DNA of 31,143 nt from the NCBI GenBank assembly GCA_002391675.1, contig DGFM01000033.1:1-31143 (forward strand). The letters run 5' to 3'. Shown here one piece after another: positions 1 to 8,895 of the stretch (position 1 is its first letter; each line of letters begins with the position of its first letter). The stretch comes from Cloacimonetes bacterium UBA3900 (GTDB taxonomy: Bacteria > Cloacimonadota > Cloacimonadia > Cloacimonadales > Cloacimonadaceae). The notes under the pieces are model-generated. The model saw nothing but the letters and a program-made list of their open reading frames with translations, did no database searches and had not been told where the DNA came from. A program made the position numbers and the translations under genes.

Positions 1-70
1 CGACGTTTTAGAAGGCGGAATTGCTTTCGCAAAACCGGCTCTGAGGTCAAATATTTCAAAAAGGCCTGCC
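1..70 (+). repeat. dispersed hairpin repeat, copy 1
   Basis: About 58-70 bp that recur at 14100 in the same orientation and at 31089-31143 in the opposite orientation. All copies share a core in which CGGAATTG (16-23) and CAAAACCG (30-37) form an imperfect hairpin around a 6-nt loop, CTTTCG here. The core is followed by a conserved GTCAAATATTTCAAAAAGG stretch. The left edge may extend beyond the window. No ORF or transposase is associated with it. It could be a REP- or MITE-like intergenic element, or a shared regulatory or RNA-processing signal. Confidence 0.75.
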
Positions 71-88
71 ATACCCTCATGAGAAAAT

Positions 89-126
89 GGCAGATTATTC
101 CCGGTTTTTCAGTTATGAAATCTGCC
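89..126. repeat. inverted repeat GGCAGATT/AATCTGCC
   Basis: Eight-bp perfect arms at 89-96 and 119-126 are separated by 22 nt, directly after repeat copy 1. It could be a weak hairpin in either transcript. No function can be assigned. Confidence 0.35.
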
Positions 127-151
127 AATTTCTGCCCTTAATTTGCACCAA

Positions 152-177
152 AAAAGCCAGGCGTTTACCTGGCTTTT
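152..177 (-). terminator. intrinsic terminator of the hydrolase gene
   Basis: A perfect 10-bp stem, AAAAGCCAGG (152-161) and CCTGGCTTTT (168-177), has a 6-nt loop. Read on the minus strand, the GC-rich arm is followed by a run of six T before GG. It lies about 45 nt past the stop codon of the minus-strand hydrolase, as expected for Rho-independent termination. The plus-strand reading has a shorter T run, so termination may be partly bidirectional. Confidence 0.8.
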
Positions 178-192
178 CCTGTTTTTCTATAT

Positions 193-208
193 CAGCTTTC
201 GCAAGCTG
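193..208 (-). other. small hairpin with GCGA tetraloop in the hydrolase 3' UTR
   Basis: CAGCTT (193-198) and AAGCTG (203-208) pair. On the minus-strand transcript the loop reads GCGA, a GNRA tetraloop. It sits between the hydrolase stop codon and the main terminator, so it may stabilise the 3' end. Confidence 0.4.
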
Positions 209-220
209 CCAATACCTGGG

Positions 221-1603
221 TTATTTTCTATCCAAAATCCACTCCACGATGTCGCTCATCACTTCTTCATTGAAGGTCTCTTCAAGCGTTGGGTATTCGC
301 TGGGGCTGCCGGTCTCGCAGGTTTGGAACAAGTGATTGAGCTTGGGATATTCTTTGGTGGTAAAATCCTTGTTGCCAGCCTTGGTGAGGGCGTCTGAGAT
401 AGCTTTAAGGTTTATGGAGGCAGACACCTGTGTATCTAAACTTCCATTTACTGCAAAGACGGGGATGGTGACTTTTTGCAGGTATTCACCGGGGTCCAGG
501 CGAAGGAGGTTTTGCATCCAAGGAGTAAACAGCTGTGCCTCAATTGCCTGCTGCAGCTGTTCCTCGGTGGAGCCGGAGCCAAACTTGGGGTCTTTTTCAA
601 ATTCCTGGGCAATCAGCTCTGCCAGCCGCTTTTGCTTTGTCTCATGATCAGCGTCTTGGAAGGCCAGATCAATAAGCTTGAGGTCAAACTCCCCTGTCTC
701 ACCTTCTTCTCCAGTCACGCCCATTGAGCGCTTGATATCAGCTTCTTGCTGGATGGCCAGCTCTCTGCCGCGCACACCGGGCCCGGCCAAGAGGACGAGG
801 AAAGCGATGTCTTTGTCTTGAGTTGCCGCAATGGGAGCGATGATGCCGCCTTCACTGTGGCCGATAATGCCAACTTTGGCTGCTTGGGCGTGGCTTTTGA
901 GATAGGCCACTGCGGCCAGGGCATCGTCTGCGAAGTCGTGCGTGATCGCAGCGCTGTGATCGCCTTCAGACTCTGCGGTGCCTCTGTCATCATAGCGCAG
1001 CACCATGATGCCCCTGCGGGTAAGGTGGTCTGAGAGCACCAAAAACGGTTTGTGCCCAAAAAGCTCCTCATTGCGATCCTGGGGGCCGCTGCCAGAGACC
1101 AGTATCACAGCGGGAAAGGGGCCCTTTCCTTCTGGGATGGTGAGAGTGCCGCGCAGGGTGATGCCTGCTTTTTCGTTTACGAAGCTAACCTCTTCCTGAA
1201 GATAGGGATAGGGCTCTTCCGGCTCCTGAATCTTTTTGGGTAAGGGTTTCTTTTCCACCTTTTCACGCGAAAGCAGCAGTGGTGCCTCAAAACCGGATTG
1301 CTTGAAAACTCCGTCGATCACTCCATCTTTCAGGGTTCCCTTGTAGCTCGCCATGATGCTGCCGACGGAAAACTCCAGGACTCCATCGCTGAATGACGCA
1401 TCATCAGCGGGTATATCAAAGGCTCCCTGGTCGGGACTGTCCAAGCTGACAGCCAGGCCTGTGTCACTCTTGTTTACATGGACAACGAGGGTGAGCTGCA
1501 TACCCATAGCGTCTAAAACTCCATTCCATTGGCCTTCGATTTCTGCAGCGCATAAACCCACAGCCAAAAGACTGATTACTAATAAGATAGCTAAGTTTCT
1601 CAT
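221..1603 (-). CDS. secreted alpha/beta hydrolase (prolyl oligopeptidase / dienelactone hydrolase-like)
   Basis: The 460-aa protein starts with a typical Sec signal peptide (about residues 1-20, MRNLAILLVISLLAVGLCAA), so it is probably periplasmic or exported. The residue before Cys18 is Leu, so there is no good lipobox. Residues 22-112 form a beta-rich N-terminal domain seen in front of many S9-like hydrolases. Residues 140-460 are an alpha/beta hydrolase fold with nucleophile elbow GHSEGG (Ser250), probable acid Asp390 (NGSLD) and His424 (LNHLF). The motif and triad order support esterase or peptidase chemistry, but the substrate cannot be told from sequence. The start is supported by AAAGGAG five nt upstream. 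It is transcribed divergently from the sigma-54 regulator and ends at a strong terminator. Confidence 0.9.
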   Translation of the reverse strand: MRNLAILLVISLLAVGLCAAEIEGQWNGVLDAMGMQLTLVVHVNKSDTGLAVSLDSPDQGAFDIPADDASFSDGVLEFSVGSIMASYKGTLKDGVIDGVFKQSGFEAPLLLSREKVEKKPLPKKIQEPEEPYPYLQEEVSFVNEKAGITLRGTLTIPEGKGPFPAVILVSGSGPQDRNEELFGHKPFLVLSDHLTRRGIMVLRYDDRGTAESEGDHSAAITHDFADDALAAVAYLKSHAQAAKVGIIGHSEGGIIAPIAATQDKDIAFLVLLAGPGVRGRELAIQQEADIKRSMGVTGEEGETGEFDLKLIDLAFQDADHETKQKRLAELIAQEFEKDPKFGSGSTEEQLQQAIEAQLFTPWMQNLLRLDPGEYLQKVTIPVFAVNGSLDTQVSASINLKAISDALTKAGNKDFTTKEYPKLNHLFQTCETGSPSEYPTLEETFNEEVMSDIVEWILDRK

Positions 1604-1680
1604 TATAACTCCTTTGTTTGATTTTGACCTTGTGTTCCAAGGCTACAAAAAGCCCTTCCGGTGTCAACTCAAAAAAAGCC

Positions 1681-1697
1681 TTGACATATAGTGTCAA
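1681..1697. promoter_or_regulatory. palindromic operator-like site over the -35 region
   Basis: TTGACA-tatag-TGTCAA is a perfect 6-5-6 inverted repeat overlapping the putative -35 box. A further TGTCAA lies at 1662-1667. Read on the minus strand, both TGTCAA copies are TTGACA and could serve as -35 elements toward the divergent hydrolase. The TGTCA core also occurs in the repeats upstream of mraZ. The factor is unknown. Confidence 0.4.
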
Positions 1698-1710
1698 TTT
1701 AATTTACAGT
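1681..1710 (+). promoter_or_regulatory. candidate promoter of the regulator-dinG-murB operon
   Basis: A consensus -35 TTGACA (1681-1686) is followed after 18 bp by TACAGT (1705-1710), four of six matches to the -10 consensus. A start near 1717 would give a leader of about 50 nt. The weak -10 box makes this tentative. Confidence 0.4.
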
Positions 1711-1769
1711 CCTATGTAAACAGAAATAGACAATTTGAAAATCAAGCTATAGATCAAAAGAGGTTTTAG

Positions 1770-4700
1770 ATGAGTCAAAAGCCATATGCAATCATGCATG
1801 AGTTTGTGTCCGAGAGGTTTCCCAGCCGCAAGGTTTTGGATTTGCTCAAGACAAAGAAAAGCTCAAATCTCATTGAGCTATCCGGCAAAACTGGCAGCGG
1901 CAAATCGTATCTGACCCAAATCCTGGTAGATAAATTGCGCCCGAATTTCAAACAAATCAAGGTTTATTCACCTCACCCCTTTTACTATAATCAACTTGAA
2001 CAATTGATTTCCCTCACCAGCGGTCTCAGTGCCGAAGAGTTTTCCGAGCTCGTAAGCCAATATCAGACCGGATATAAGACCGGCCGCAAGTACGATTTCT
2101 TTTACTACATCATCTCTATCTTAAACGAGCGCAAGCTGTTGAAGCCCATGCTCCTGATCGTGGATGATTGCGATGTTTTGGATTCCTATTCCCGCGATTA
2201 TCTGCAATACTTGGTCCATTCCTCGCCGGACGTCGGCATCAAGATCGTGGTTTTGACTCAATCTCACCTCTTTGGCTTTTCCACCCACGAGCCCATCCCG
2301 GCGCTGAATACAGACGCCATGCAAAGGATCATCCAGCTGGCTTTTCCCGATGAAAAGGACAGCCACGTGAGCGGCAGCGAAGTGTTGCAAACCATCTCCG
2401 GCGGCAATCTGATGGTGGTGGAAAACATCCTGGCTGAGATGTTGGCCAGCGGCCGGAGCTTTGATCTCTCGCCCTTCTTGGAGCGCAACTTTGATCCTCA
2501 GCATCTATATTTTGAGGGTCTGAACAAGCTGGACAAATCCCAAAAGAAGCTGCTTTTTGCCATGTTTGTCCTGGACGGCAATCTGGATGATAAGCAGGTC
2601 AAAAACCTCGGCCTTGGCAGGAATCTGAAGAAAAACCTGGAGATTCTATCTCAGCAAAACCTCATTGCCGATTTTGGTGATGGCTACAAGGTGCAGCGGA
2701 AAAGCTCCTTCATGCAGTGGTTGGAGAATGATCCGGAGCAGTTTGACGCCGATTTTAAGCAGAAGATTCTGGCGGAATGTGAGGCATATCCGGACAAGCT
2801 GCAGGTGATGGTGCGTCTGCAGAGCCTGAATTCTCTTTACAACGATGAGCAGTTCAAGAGTTTGGCCCAGTATCTGGAACAGATTGCAGACAATGAAAAT
2901 GCCGCCTCCGTCTGGCAGAACGTCCTGAAGAATTCCACCAAGCCCATGGACGTCTACAATGCCTATCTGCGTTTGGGCATCGCACAATCCGCATCCAAAG
3001 ACAAACACACCGCCATCGAAACCTTCCGCGAGGCCTTGCAGTTTTGCACCGACCACTCCCTGGCAGCGGAAGAGATTGTCTGGCATCTGGCCTCGCAGCT
3101 CTTTGATCAGGGCTCGGGGAGCGTGGCTTTGGAGATCATCAAAAAGTATTCACCCGCCACCATCGACGAATACTGGAAACAAAAGATCCTCCTGCTCAAG
3201 GCAGATATCCTCACCGAAATGGAAATGTTTGATGAGGCGATGGACGTCTTGGATGATATCTTGCACAGCTACAACAAATTGGAAGACAAGAAACACAGAT
3301 ACCAGGTGCAGGCGGATGCCAAAAAGATCAGGGGCAAAATCCAGTATTATATCAGCGACTGGGAACAAGCCGAGGAAGCCTTCAAAGAAGCGGAAAAGAT
3401 GTATAATCTTGCCGGCGATAAGAGCGGTCTGGCAGCGATTTACAACAACCTGGGCGTGCTCTTTATGTTCCAGGCAGACTGGCAGCGCAGCGAGCAGTAT
3501 TTCCTCAAGAGCCTCTCCATCGAGCAAGAGACCTTCAACCTCAATGGCATCAGCGTGTGTTATAACAACTTGGGCGGCTTGATGGACGATAAGGGAGACC
3601 AAACGCGCTCGCTCTTTTACCTGGAAGAGGCGATAAATCTGCAAAAACTGCTGAATGAGCCATATAACATCGCCAATATCTACAACAACATCGGCATCAC
3701 CTTCGCCGATCAGGGAGACTATGCCAAAGCGGAAGATGCGCATAGACACGCCTTGGATACCTCCATCGAATTTGGCTTTTATAGAAACTCCATCGCCTCG
3801 CTGAATAACCTCGGCGCCCTCTATTTCAAGATGGGAGAATGGAGTAAATCCATCGAATTTTATGAGCAGGCCATCGCAAAAAGCGAAGAAAACAGCTTTA
3901 ACGACGGGCTCATCCACTCCTATAGCAACCTGGGCGAACTTTACGAAAAGCAGGGCGAGCTGAACCTGGCTTACGACCTCTGCTTCAAAGGACTGGAGCT
4001 GCTTCCCAATGTGAATGACCAATACCTCAAAGCAGACCTCTATGGAAACATAGGCAGCGTGCTCACCCGGATGCAAAAGTTTAAAGAAGCCTATCCCTAC
4101 CTCAGCGAAAGCCTGGATTTTTTCAAGAGCATCAACGCCGGTGACAAGATAGTGGAAGGCTATCAAAAGCAGGCCTATTACTTCATCCTTTCACACAGCA
4201 ACGAGAGTGCAGACTACTATATCAACGAATCCCTGAAGATGGCCACAGAGCAAAACAGCTACAAAGAAATAGGCCAAGCTTACTATCTGAAAGCACTGCT
4301 GGAAAAGAATAACCCGGAAGCGGCACGTGAACACCTTAACGAGGCGCTGCGCTACTTTGTGCAGACCAATGAAGACTACAAGCTATCCTTGGCAAATTAC
4401 GAGCTGGCACAGGTGCTTTTCGAGCTGGAAGAATGGGAAAAAGCACTGGAAATCCTGAAGAATAACAAGAAGATCATCCAGCGCTTTGGCTCCATCAAAC
4501 TCTTGGAACAAAACGACATACTCAGCCAAAAGATCTCAAGGGAATATGCCGCTCAGATGCAGGAAATGAAGTTTGAAGAAAACCTGCTCAACCAGTTTTA
4601 TGAAATCACTCAGAAACTCAATACCATCAGCGATCTGGACCTCCTGATCGAGCAATCTCTGGATAGCCTGATCGAGCTTTCGGATGCCAGCGGCGGTATT

Positions 4701-6047
4701 CTCGTGCTGCACAGCGGCACACAGGCACCAGATAACTGGGATTACAAGATATTCCGCAATATTGCACCGGAAAGCAAGCTGCGCGAAAACCTCCTCGAGC
4801 TCTGCAGCGAAGTGTATCAAAACAACGAGGTTATAGACCTCAAGCAGCCACACTTTGCGCCCTCTTTCAACAACCTCATCTGCATCCCGCTCTCCATCCG
4901 CAACGACGTCCTGGGCGTGGTGCTGCTCTTCACCACCGAAGGTTCCTATTACTTCCCGGAACGCATCATCAACCTGCTCAACGCCCTGGCAAACCAGGTG
5001 ATCGTGATCATAGAAAACATCCGCAATGCAAACCTCGAGAAGTCTCACGCCATCATCAGAGAACAGCTGAATGCATCCAATCAATATGCCAATATCATCG
5101 GCAACAGCCCTCAGATGGAGAAGATTTTTGAGATCATTGACAAGGTGAAGGACACACCCACCACGGTGCTGCTGGAAGGGCCGAGTGGAACGGGTAAGGA
5201 GCTGATCGCCCGTGCTTTGCACTATACCAGCAACCGCAGGAACAAGAAGTTTGTGGCCCAATATTGTGGTGCTTTGCCGGAAACGCTGTTGGAAAGCGAG
5301 CTCTTTGGCCACGTAAAAGGCTCCTTCACCGGCGCCATCAACGATAAGAAGGGCCTGTTTGAAATCGCCGACGGCGGCACCTTCTTCCTGGATGAAATTG
5401 CCGATATCAGCCCCTCCACGCAGGCCAAGCTCTTGCGCTTTTTGCAGGAAGGCGAAGTGAAAAGAGTGGGCGCCACCAAGACCGAAAAGGTAGACGTGAG
5501 AGTGGTTTGCGCCACCAATACCTCGCTGATGGACAGGGTAAATGAAGGCACCTTCCGCCTCGACTTGTATTACAGGCTCAACGTGGTTCGCATCGAGGTG
5601 CCACCCTTATCTGCACGCGAAGGAGACATCCCGCTTTTGGCCATCCACTTCCTGGATAAATACACCAAGCGTATCGGCAAAGAAGTGCATGGTATCACGG
5701 AAGAGGCTATGAAGATATTGGAGCAGTTCAATTGGCCCGGCAACGTTCGCCAGCTGGAAAATGAGATCGAAAGAGCAGTAACCCTGGCAGAACCCGGATC
5801 CTCAATCAAACCTACCGACTTCTCAGACGAGGTGCTCCACTTCATGGAAAATATGCGTATGCTGGATATGCTGGATAACAAGCAAACCCTCAAAGAAGCC
5901 ATCGAAGAGCTGGAAAGGAAGATGATCGTGCAATGTATGGAAGAATGTGATTGGAACCAGACTCAAGCTGCCAAGGAACTGGGGCTTTCACGCCAGGGTT
6001 TGATCAAGAAACTGGCCCGCTACAACCTCAACAGAGAGGAAGCATGA
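1770..6047 (+). CDS. sigma-54-dependent activator with NTPase, TPR array, GAF, AAA+ and HTH
   Basis: This 1425-aa regulator has four parts. Residues 1-340 form an N-terminal P-loop NTPase resembling AAA_16/STAND proteins (Walker A GKTGSGKS 39-46, Walker B LLIVDDCD near 128-135). Residues 390-900 are TPR helical repeats, including six at exact 40-residue spacing (NN/SN/GN-L/I-G motifs beginning at 558, 598, 638, 678, 718 and 758). Residues 945-1085 look like a GAF sensor domain. Residues 1108-1340 are a sigma-54 AAA+ domain (Walker A GPSGTGKE 1137-1144, GSFTGA 1184-1189 in place of GAFTGA, Walker B GGTFFLDE 1202-1209), followed by a Fis-type HTH (1395-1420). It should remodel the RNA polymerase sigma-54 holoenzyme at distant promoters. 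The ligand is unknown. AGAGG lies nine nt before the ATG, and the stop overlaps the dinG start (ATGA). The long N-terminal sensor is unusual for enhancer-binding proteins. Confidence 0.88.
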   Translation: MSQKPYAIMHEFVSERFPSRKVLDLLKTKKSSNLIELSGKTGSGKSYLTQILVDKLRPNFKQIKVYSPHPFYYNQLEQLISLTSGLSAEEFSELVSQYQTGYKTGRKYDFFYYIISILNERKLLKPMLLIVDDCDVLDSYSRDYLQYLVHSSPDVGIKIVVLTQSHLFGFSTHEPIPALNTDAMQRIIQLAFPDEKDSHVSGSEVLQTISGGNLMVVENILAEMLASGRSFDLSPFLERNFDPQHLYFEGLNKLDKSQKKLLFAMFVLDGNLDDKQVKNLGLGRNLKKNLEILSQQNLIADFGDGYKVQRKSSFMQWLENDPEQFDADFKQKILAECEAYPDKLQVMVRLQSLNSLYNDEQFKSLAQYLEQIADNENAASVWQNVLKNSTKPMDVYNAYLRLGIAQSASKDKHTAIETFREALQFCTDHSLAAEEIVWHLASQLFDQGSGSVALEIIKKYSPATIDEYWKQKILLLKADILTEMEMFDEAMDVLDDILHSYNKLEDKKHRYQVQADAKKIRGKIQYYISDWEQAEEAFKEAEKMYNLAGDKSGLAAIYNNLGVLFMFQADWQRSEQYFLKSLSIEQETFNLNGISVCYNNLGGLMDDKGDQTRSLFYLEEAINLQKLLNEPYNIANIYNNIGITFADQGDYAKAEDAHRHALDTSIEFGFYRNSIASLNNLGALYFKMGEWSKSIEFYEQAIAKSEENSFNDGLIHSYSNLGELYEKQGELNLAYDLCFKGLELLPNVNDQYLKADLYGNIGSVLTRMQKFKEAYPYLSESLDFFKSINAGDKIVEGYQKQAYYFILSHSNESADYYINESLKMATEQNSYKEIGQAYYLKALLEKNNPEAAREHLNEALRYFVQTNEDYKLSLANYELAQVLFELEEWEKALEILKNNKKIIQRFGSIKLLEQNDILSQKISREYAAQMQEMKFEENLLNQFYEITQKLNTISDLDLLIEQSLDSLIELSDASGGILVLHSGTQAPDNWDYKIFRNIAPESKLRENLLELCSEVYQNNEVIDLKQPHFAPSFNNLICIPLSIRNDVLGVVLLFTTEGSYYFPERIINLLNALANQVIVIIENIRNANLEKSHAIIREQLNASNQYANIIGNSPQMEKIFEIIDKVKDTPTTVLLEGPSGTGKELIARALHYTSNRRNKKFVAQYCGALPETLLESELFGHVKGSFTGAINDKKGLFEIADGGTFFLDEIADISPSTQAKLLRFLQEGEVKRVGATKTEKVDVRVVCATNTSLMDRVNEGTFRLDLYYRLNVVRIEVPPLSAREGDIPLLAIHFLDKYTKRIGKEVHGITEEAMKILEQFNWPGNVRQLENEIERAVTLAEPGSSIKPTDFSDEVLHFMENMRMLDMLDNKQTLKEAIEELERKMIVQCMEECDWNQTQAAKELGLSRQGLIKKLARYNLNREEA

Positions 6048-8893
6048 CCAAGCAGAGCAATGAAAAGATAGCCGGATTTGTAAATAGCTTGGATTTTATC
6101 GCCCTGGATATCGAAACCACGGGCTTGGACAACGAGAAAGACGAGATCATCGAGATCGCTGCGCTGCGGTTTTCCAAAGGGCAGGTTGCGGATAAATTCC
6201 AGAGCTTTGTGAGGCCCAGCAAGCAGGTTCCCAAGTTTATCCAACACCTCACCAGGATCAGTACAGATGACCTGAGGGAGGCGCCGTCATTGGATACAGT
6301 GCTCATGCAGCTTGGCGAATTTGTGCAAGACAAGACTATCGTGGGGCATAACATCGGCTTTGACCTCGGCTTTATCAACCGGCAACTGATCAATAAAAAC
6401 CTGAGCCCTTTACAAAACACCAGATGGGATACCTTGGAGCTCTCCAGGATATATCTCCCCTACACCCTGGATCATTCGCTCAACAGCGTGTGCAACTTTA
6501 TGGATATAGAGCTCACAGACGCCCACCGAGCCGATGCGGATGCCACCGCCACGGGTGAGCTGATGCTGGCCTTGGCTGCTCACATCGCAAACCATTACAG
6601 CCTGCTCACCAACGCCCGCCTCTATCAGCTCTGCAAACAGGCACAAATCGAACACCTGATCGGCGACTTCCTCTACAAATTGGTGGAATGGCAGCGCAAA
6701 AACCTCGGTGCTGCAAAGCTTTCCCCTCCACCCAACGACAAGGTAAACGTGGTGGAGCACGTGGTGGAAAACAACAAAAAGGTTGTGATGGAGGACTTCT
6801 TTGGCATAGGCGGCCTTCTGCACAAGCAATTTGAGAACTATGAGTTCCGCGAGGGGCAGCTACAGATGAGCAAGCTGGTGAAGCAGGCATTTACGGATAA
6901 CAAACACCTGGCCGTGGAAGCAGGGACAGGCGTGGGCAAATCCTTTGCCTACCTGGTTCCGGCTATTGGCCACACCCTTGAATCTGAGGGCTCCGTAGTG
7001 ATCTCCACCAACACCAAAAACCTGCAGGAACAGCTCTTTTTCAAAGACCTGCCGCTGTTGAGAGACATTTTGCCGCAATCCTTCAAAGCCGTGCTGGTGA
7101 AAGGACGGGAAAACTACATCTGTCAGAGGCGCTGGGAAGCCATTTTACGAGAACAAACCGAGGGCTTGAGCCCCTGGGAAGCGAGGTCGTTGCTCTACCT
7201 GTTTGTCTGGAAGCTGCAAACCCTCAGCGGTGACGTGAGCGAGAACTCCTCCTTCGACCGCAAGCGCTCCAGCTTCTTCTGGCGCAAGATCAATTCAGAC
7301 CGCTACAGCTGCATGGGCAGAAGATGCCCCAAGGCCAACGACTGCTATGTGATGAGCTTGAGAAAGAACATCGAGACCGCATCCCTGGTGGTGGCCAACC
7401 ACTCGCTGCTCTTGGCGGATTTGCTCAATGATAACAGCACGCTGGGGCCCTATACGCATCTGATCGTCGATGAAGCGCACAACCTTCCCGCCTCAGCTGC
7501 CAGTCACTTAGGCATCGAGATCAGCAACGCCGAGCTTACCAACAACTTCAACCAGCTGGCCTATGGAGCGAAGAAGCGCAGCGGCTTTTTGGCACAAACG
7601 CAGCAGAATCTAAACAAAGCCATCATCACAGATGCCGCCAAGAACCACGCTACGCAGGTCATCAAGATGCTCAACGAAGACGTGGACAACCTGAAAGATG
7701 CCAGCACGGAGCTATTCAACGAAATCTCCCTCAGGCTGCAAAGCGACCACAGCTACGGCAAGCTGAGAATCAAGAATGTGGCGGATTTCCCCGCTATGTT
7801 CACCAAGCTCAACACTCTCATCAAGCATTACAAGCAGCTGATGAAGGATTTGCAGGCACTCCAAAACATCTATTCCACCTTCAATCCCAAGCAGATCCAT
7901 GGCTATGTGGAGACAGTGGACAACCTCACCGCCACCTACAAACGCTTCAGCGAGATGGAACAAAAGCTGCTCACCATCCAAAACCCCAATCTGGAAGACT
8001 ACGCCCTCTGGCTGAGTTCCGACTACTCTCCGGATCGCAAAAACCCAAACTCCTCCATCAGCTATGCGCCCGTGGAAGTATCCGGATTGCTCAACAACCT
8101 TTTATACAGCAACATCGAAAGCATAGTATTCACATCTGCCACTCTGGCTATCCGCGGCTCATTCAAATACTTCCACAACCAAAGCGGCCTGAGCCTGATC
8201 GAAGAGGACAAGCTGCAATCCGAGATCGTGGATTCGCCCTTCGATTACAACACCCAATCCAAGCTCATGATCAGCAGCTTCCTGCCGGAACATAAAGATA
8301 AGTTCTTCATGAACCAGGCCCTGAGCTGCCTGCAGCAGATACTGGGAGCCACAGATGTAGGCACCATGATGCTTTTCACCTCTTACAAAGACCTCAATAC
8401 CGTCTACGACCACCTGTCCGAGGAGCTTTACAAGAAAGGCCGGCCCTTCTTTGCCCAAGGCAAGGTGGGCACCCGCACCTCCATCCTGGATGAGTTTAAG
8501 CGGCATCAAAACGCCGTGCTCCTGGGCACAAACTCCTTCTGGGAAGGCGTGGACATCCAGGGAGAATCGCTCTCCCTGCTCATCCTCTTCAAACTGCCAT
8601 TTCTGGTACCCAGCGAGCCCATCGTGGAAGCATATATAGACAAGCTGGAGCGTGAAGGCAAGGACTCCTTCATGCACTATATGCTGCCAAATGCACTTCT
8701 GCGCCTGCGCCAAGGCTTCGGAAGGCTGATCCGCAGCAAAACCGACCGCGGTGTGGTGCTCATCATGGATTCACGCGTCACAAACAAGCGCTACGGCAGG
8801 TTCTTTAAAGAAGTCCTGCCCACCAAAAGCTTGGAGCTGAAGAGCGAGTTAGAGCTCCTAAACGAAATCACCGCCTTTTTCTCAAAATCATAA
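6044..8893 (+). CDS. dinG: DEDDh exonuclease-DinG family helicase
   Basis: The 949-aa protein fuses an epsilon-like 3'-5' exonuclease to a superfamily 2 XPD/DinG helicase, the Gram-positive DinG layout. Exonuclease residues D22 and E24 (DIET), D107 (FDLGF) and H161/D166 are intact, so nuclease activity is plausible. The helicase has Walker A GTGVGKS (294-300), DEAH (476-479) and motif VI QGFGRLIR (890-897). Four cysteines, C360, C423, C428 and C434, have the C-x4-C-x5-C spacing of the E. coli DinG Fe-S cluster. Its expected role is 5'-3' unwinding of DNA or R-loops during repair or replication. The start at 6044 is chosen because it forms an ATGA overlap with the regulator stop. A longer in-frame reading from 5951 would overlap the regulator by almost 100 bp. 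It is co-transcribed with murB downstream. Confidence 0.92.
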   Translation: MTKQSNEKIAGFVNSLDFIALDIETTGLDNEKDEIIEIAALRFSKGQVADKFQSFVRPSKQVPKFIQHLTRISTDDLREAPSLDTVLMQLGEFVQDKTIVGHNIGFDLGFINRQLINKNLSPLQNTRWDTLELSRIYLPYTLDHSLNSVCNFMDIELTDAHRADADATATGELMLALAAHIANHYSLLTNARLYQLCKQAQIEHLIGDFLYKLVEWQRKNLGAAKLSPPPNDKVNVVEHVVENNKKVVMEDFFGIGGLLHKQFENYEFREGQLQMSKLVKQAFTDNKHLAVEAGTGVGKSFAYLVPAIGHTLESEGSVVISTNTKNLQEQLFFKDLPLLRDILPQSFKAVLVKGRENYICQRRWEAILREQTEGLSPWEARSLLYLFVWKLQTLSGDVSENSSFDRKRSSFFWRKINSDRYSCMGRRCPKANDCYVMSLRKNIETASLVVANHSLLLADLLNDNSTLGPYTHLIVDEAHNLPASAASHLGIEISNAELTNNFNQLAYGAKKRSGFLAQTQQNLNKAIITDAAKNHATQVIKMLNEDVDNLKDASTELFNEISLRLQSDHSYGKLRIKNVADFPAMFTKLNTLIKHYKQLMKDLQALQNIYSTFNPKQIHGYVETVDNLTATYKRFSEMEQKLLTIQNPNLEDYALWLSSDYSPDRKNPNSSISYAPVEVSGLLNNLLYSNIESIVFTSATLAIRGSFKYFHNQSGLSLIEEDKLQSEIVDSPFDYNTQSKLMISSFLPEHKDKFFMNQALSCLQQILGATDVGTMMLFTSYKDLNTVYDHLSEELYKKGRPFFAQGKVGTRTSILDEFKRHQNAVLLGTNSFWEGVDIQGESLSLLILFKLPFLVPSEPIVEAYIDKLEREGKDSFMHYMLPNALLRLRQGFGRLIRSKTDRGVVLIMDSRVTNKRYGRFFKEVLPTKSLELKSELELLNEITAFFSKS

Positions 8894-8895
8894 AA

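Noticed and set aside
87..397. Short plus-strand readings over the hydrolase 3' end
   Set aside because: They run opposite to the well-supported hydrolase gene and across its terminator, with no SD and no recognisable domain.
5951..6043. Longer N-terminus for the exonuclease-DinG protein
   Set aside because: It would overlap the regulator by nearly 100 bp. ATG 6044 forms a classic ATGA overlap and starts just before the conserved exonuclease domain.
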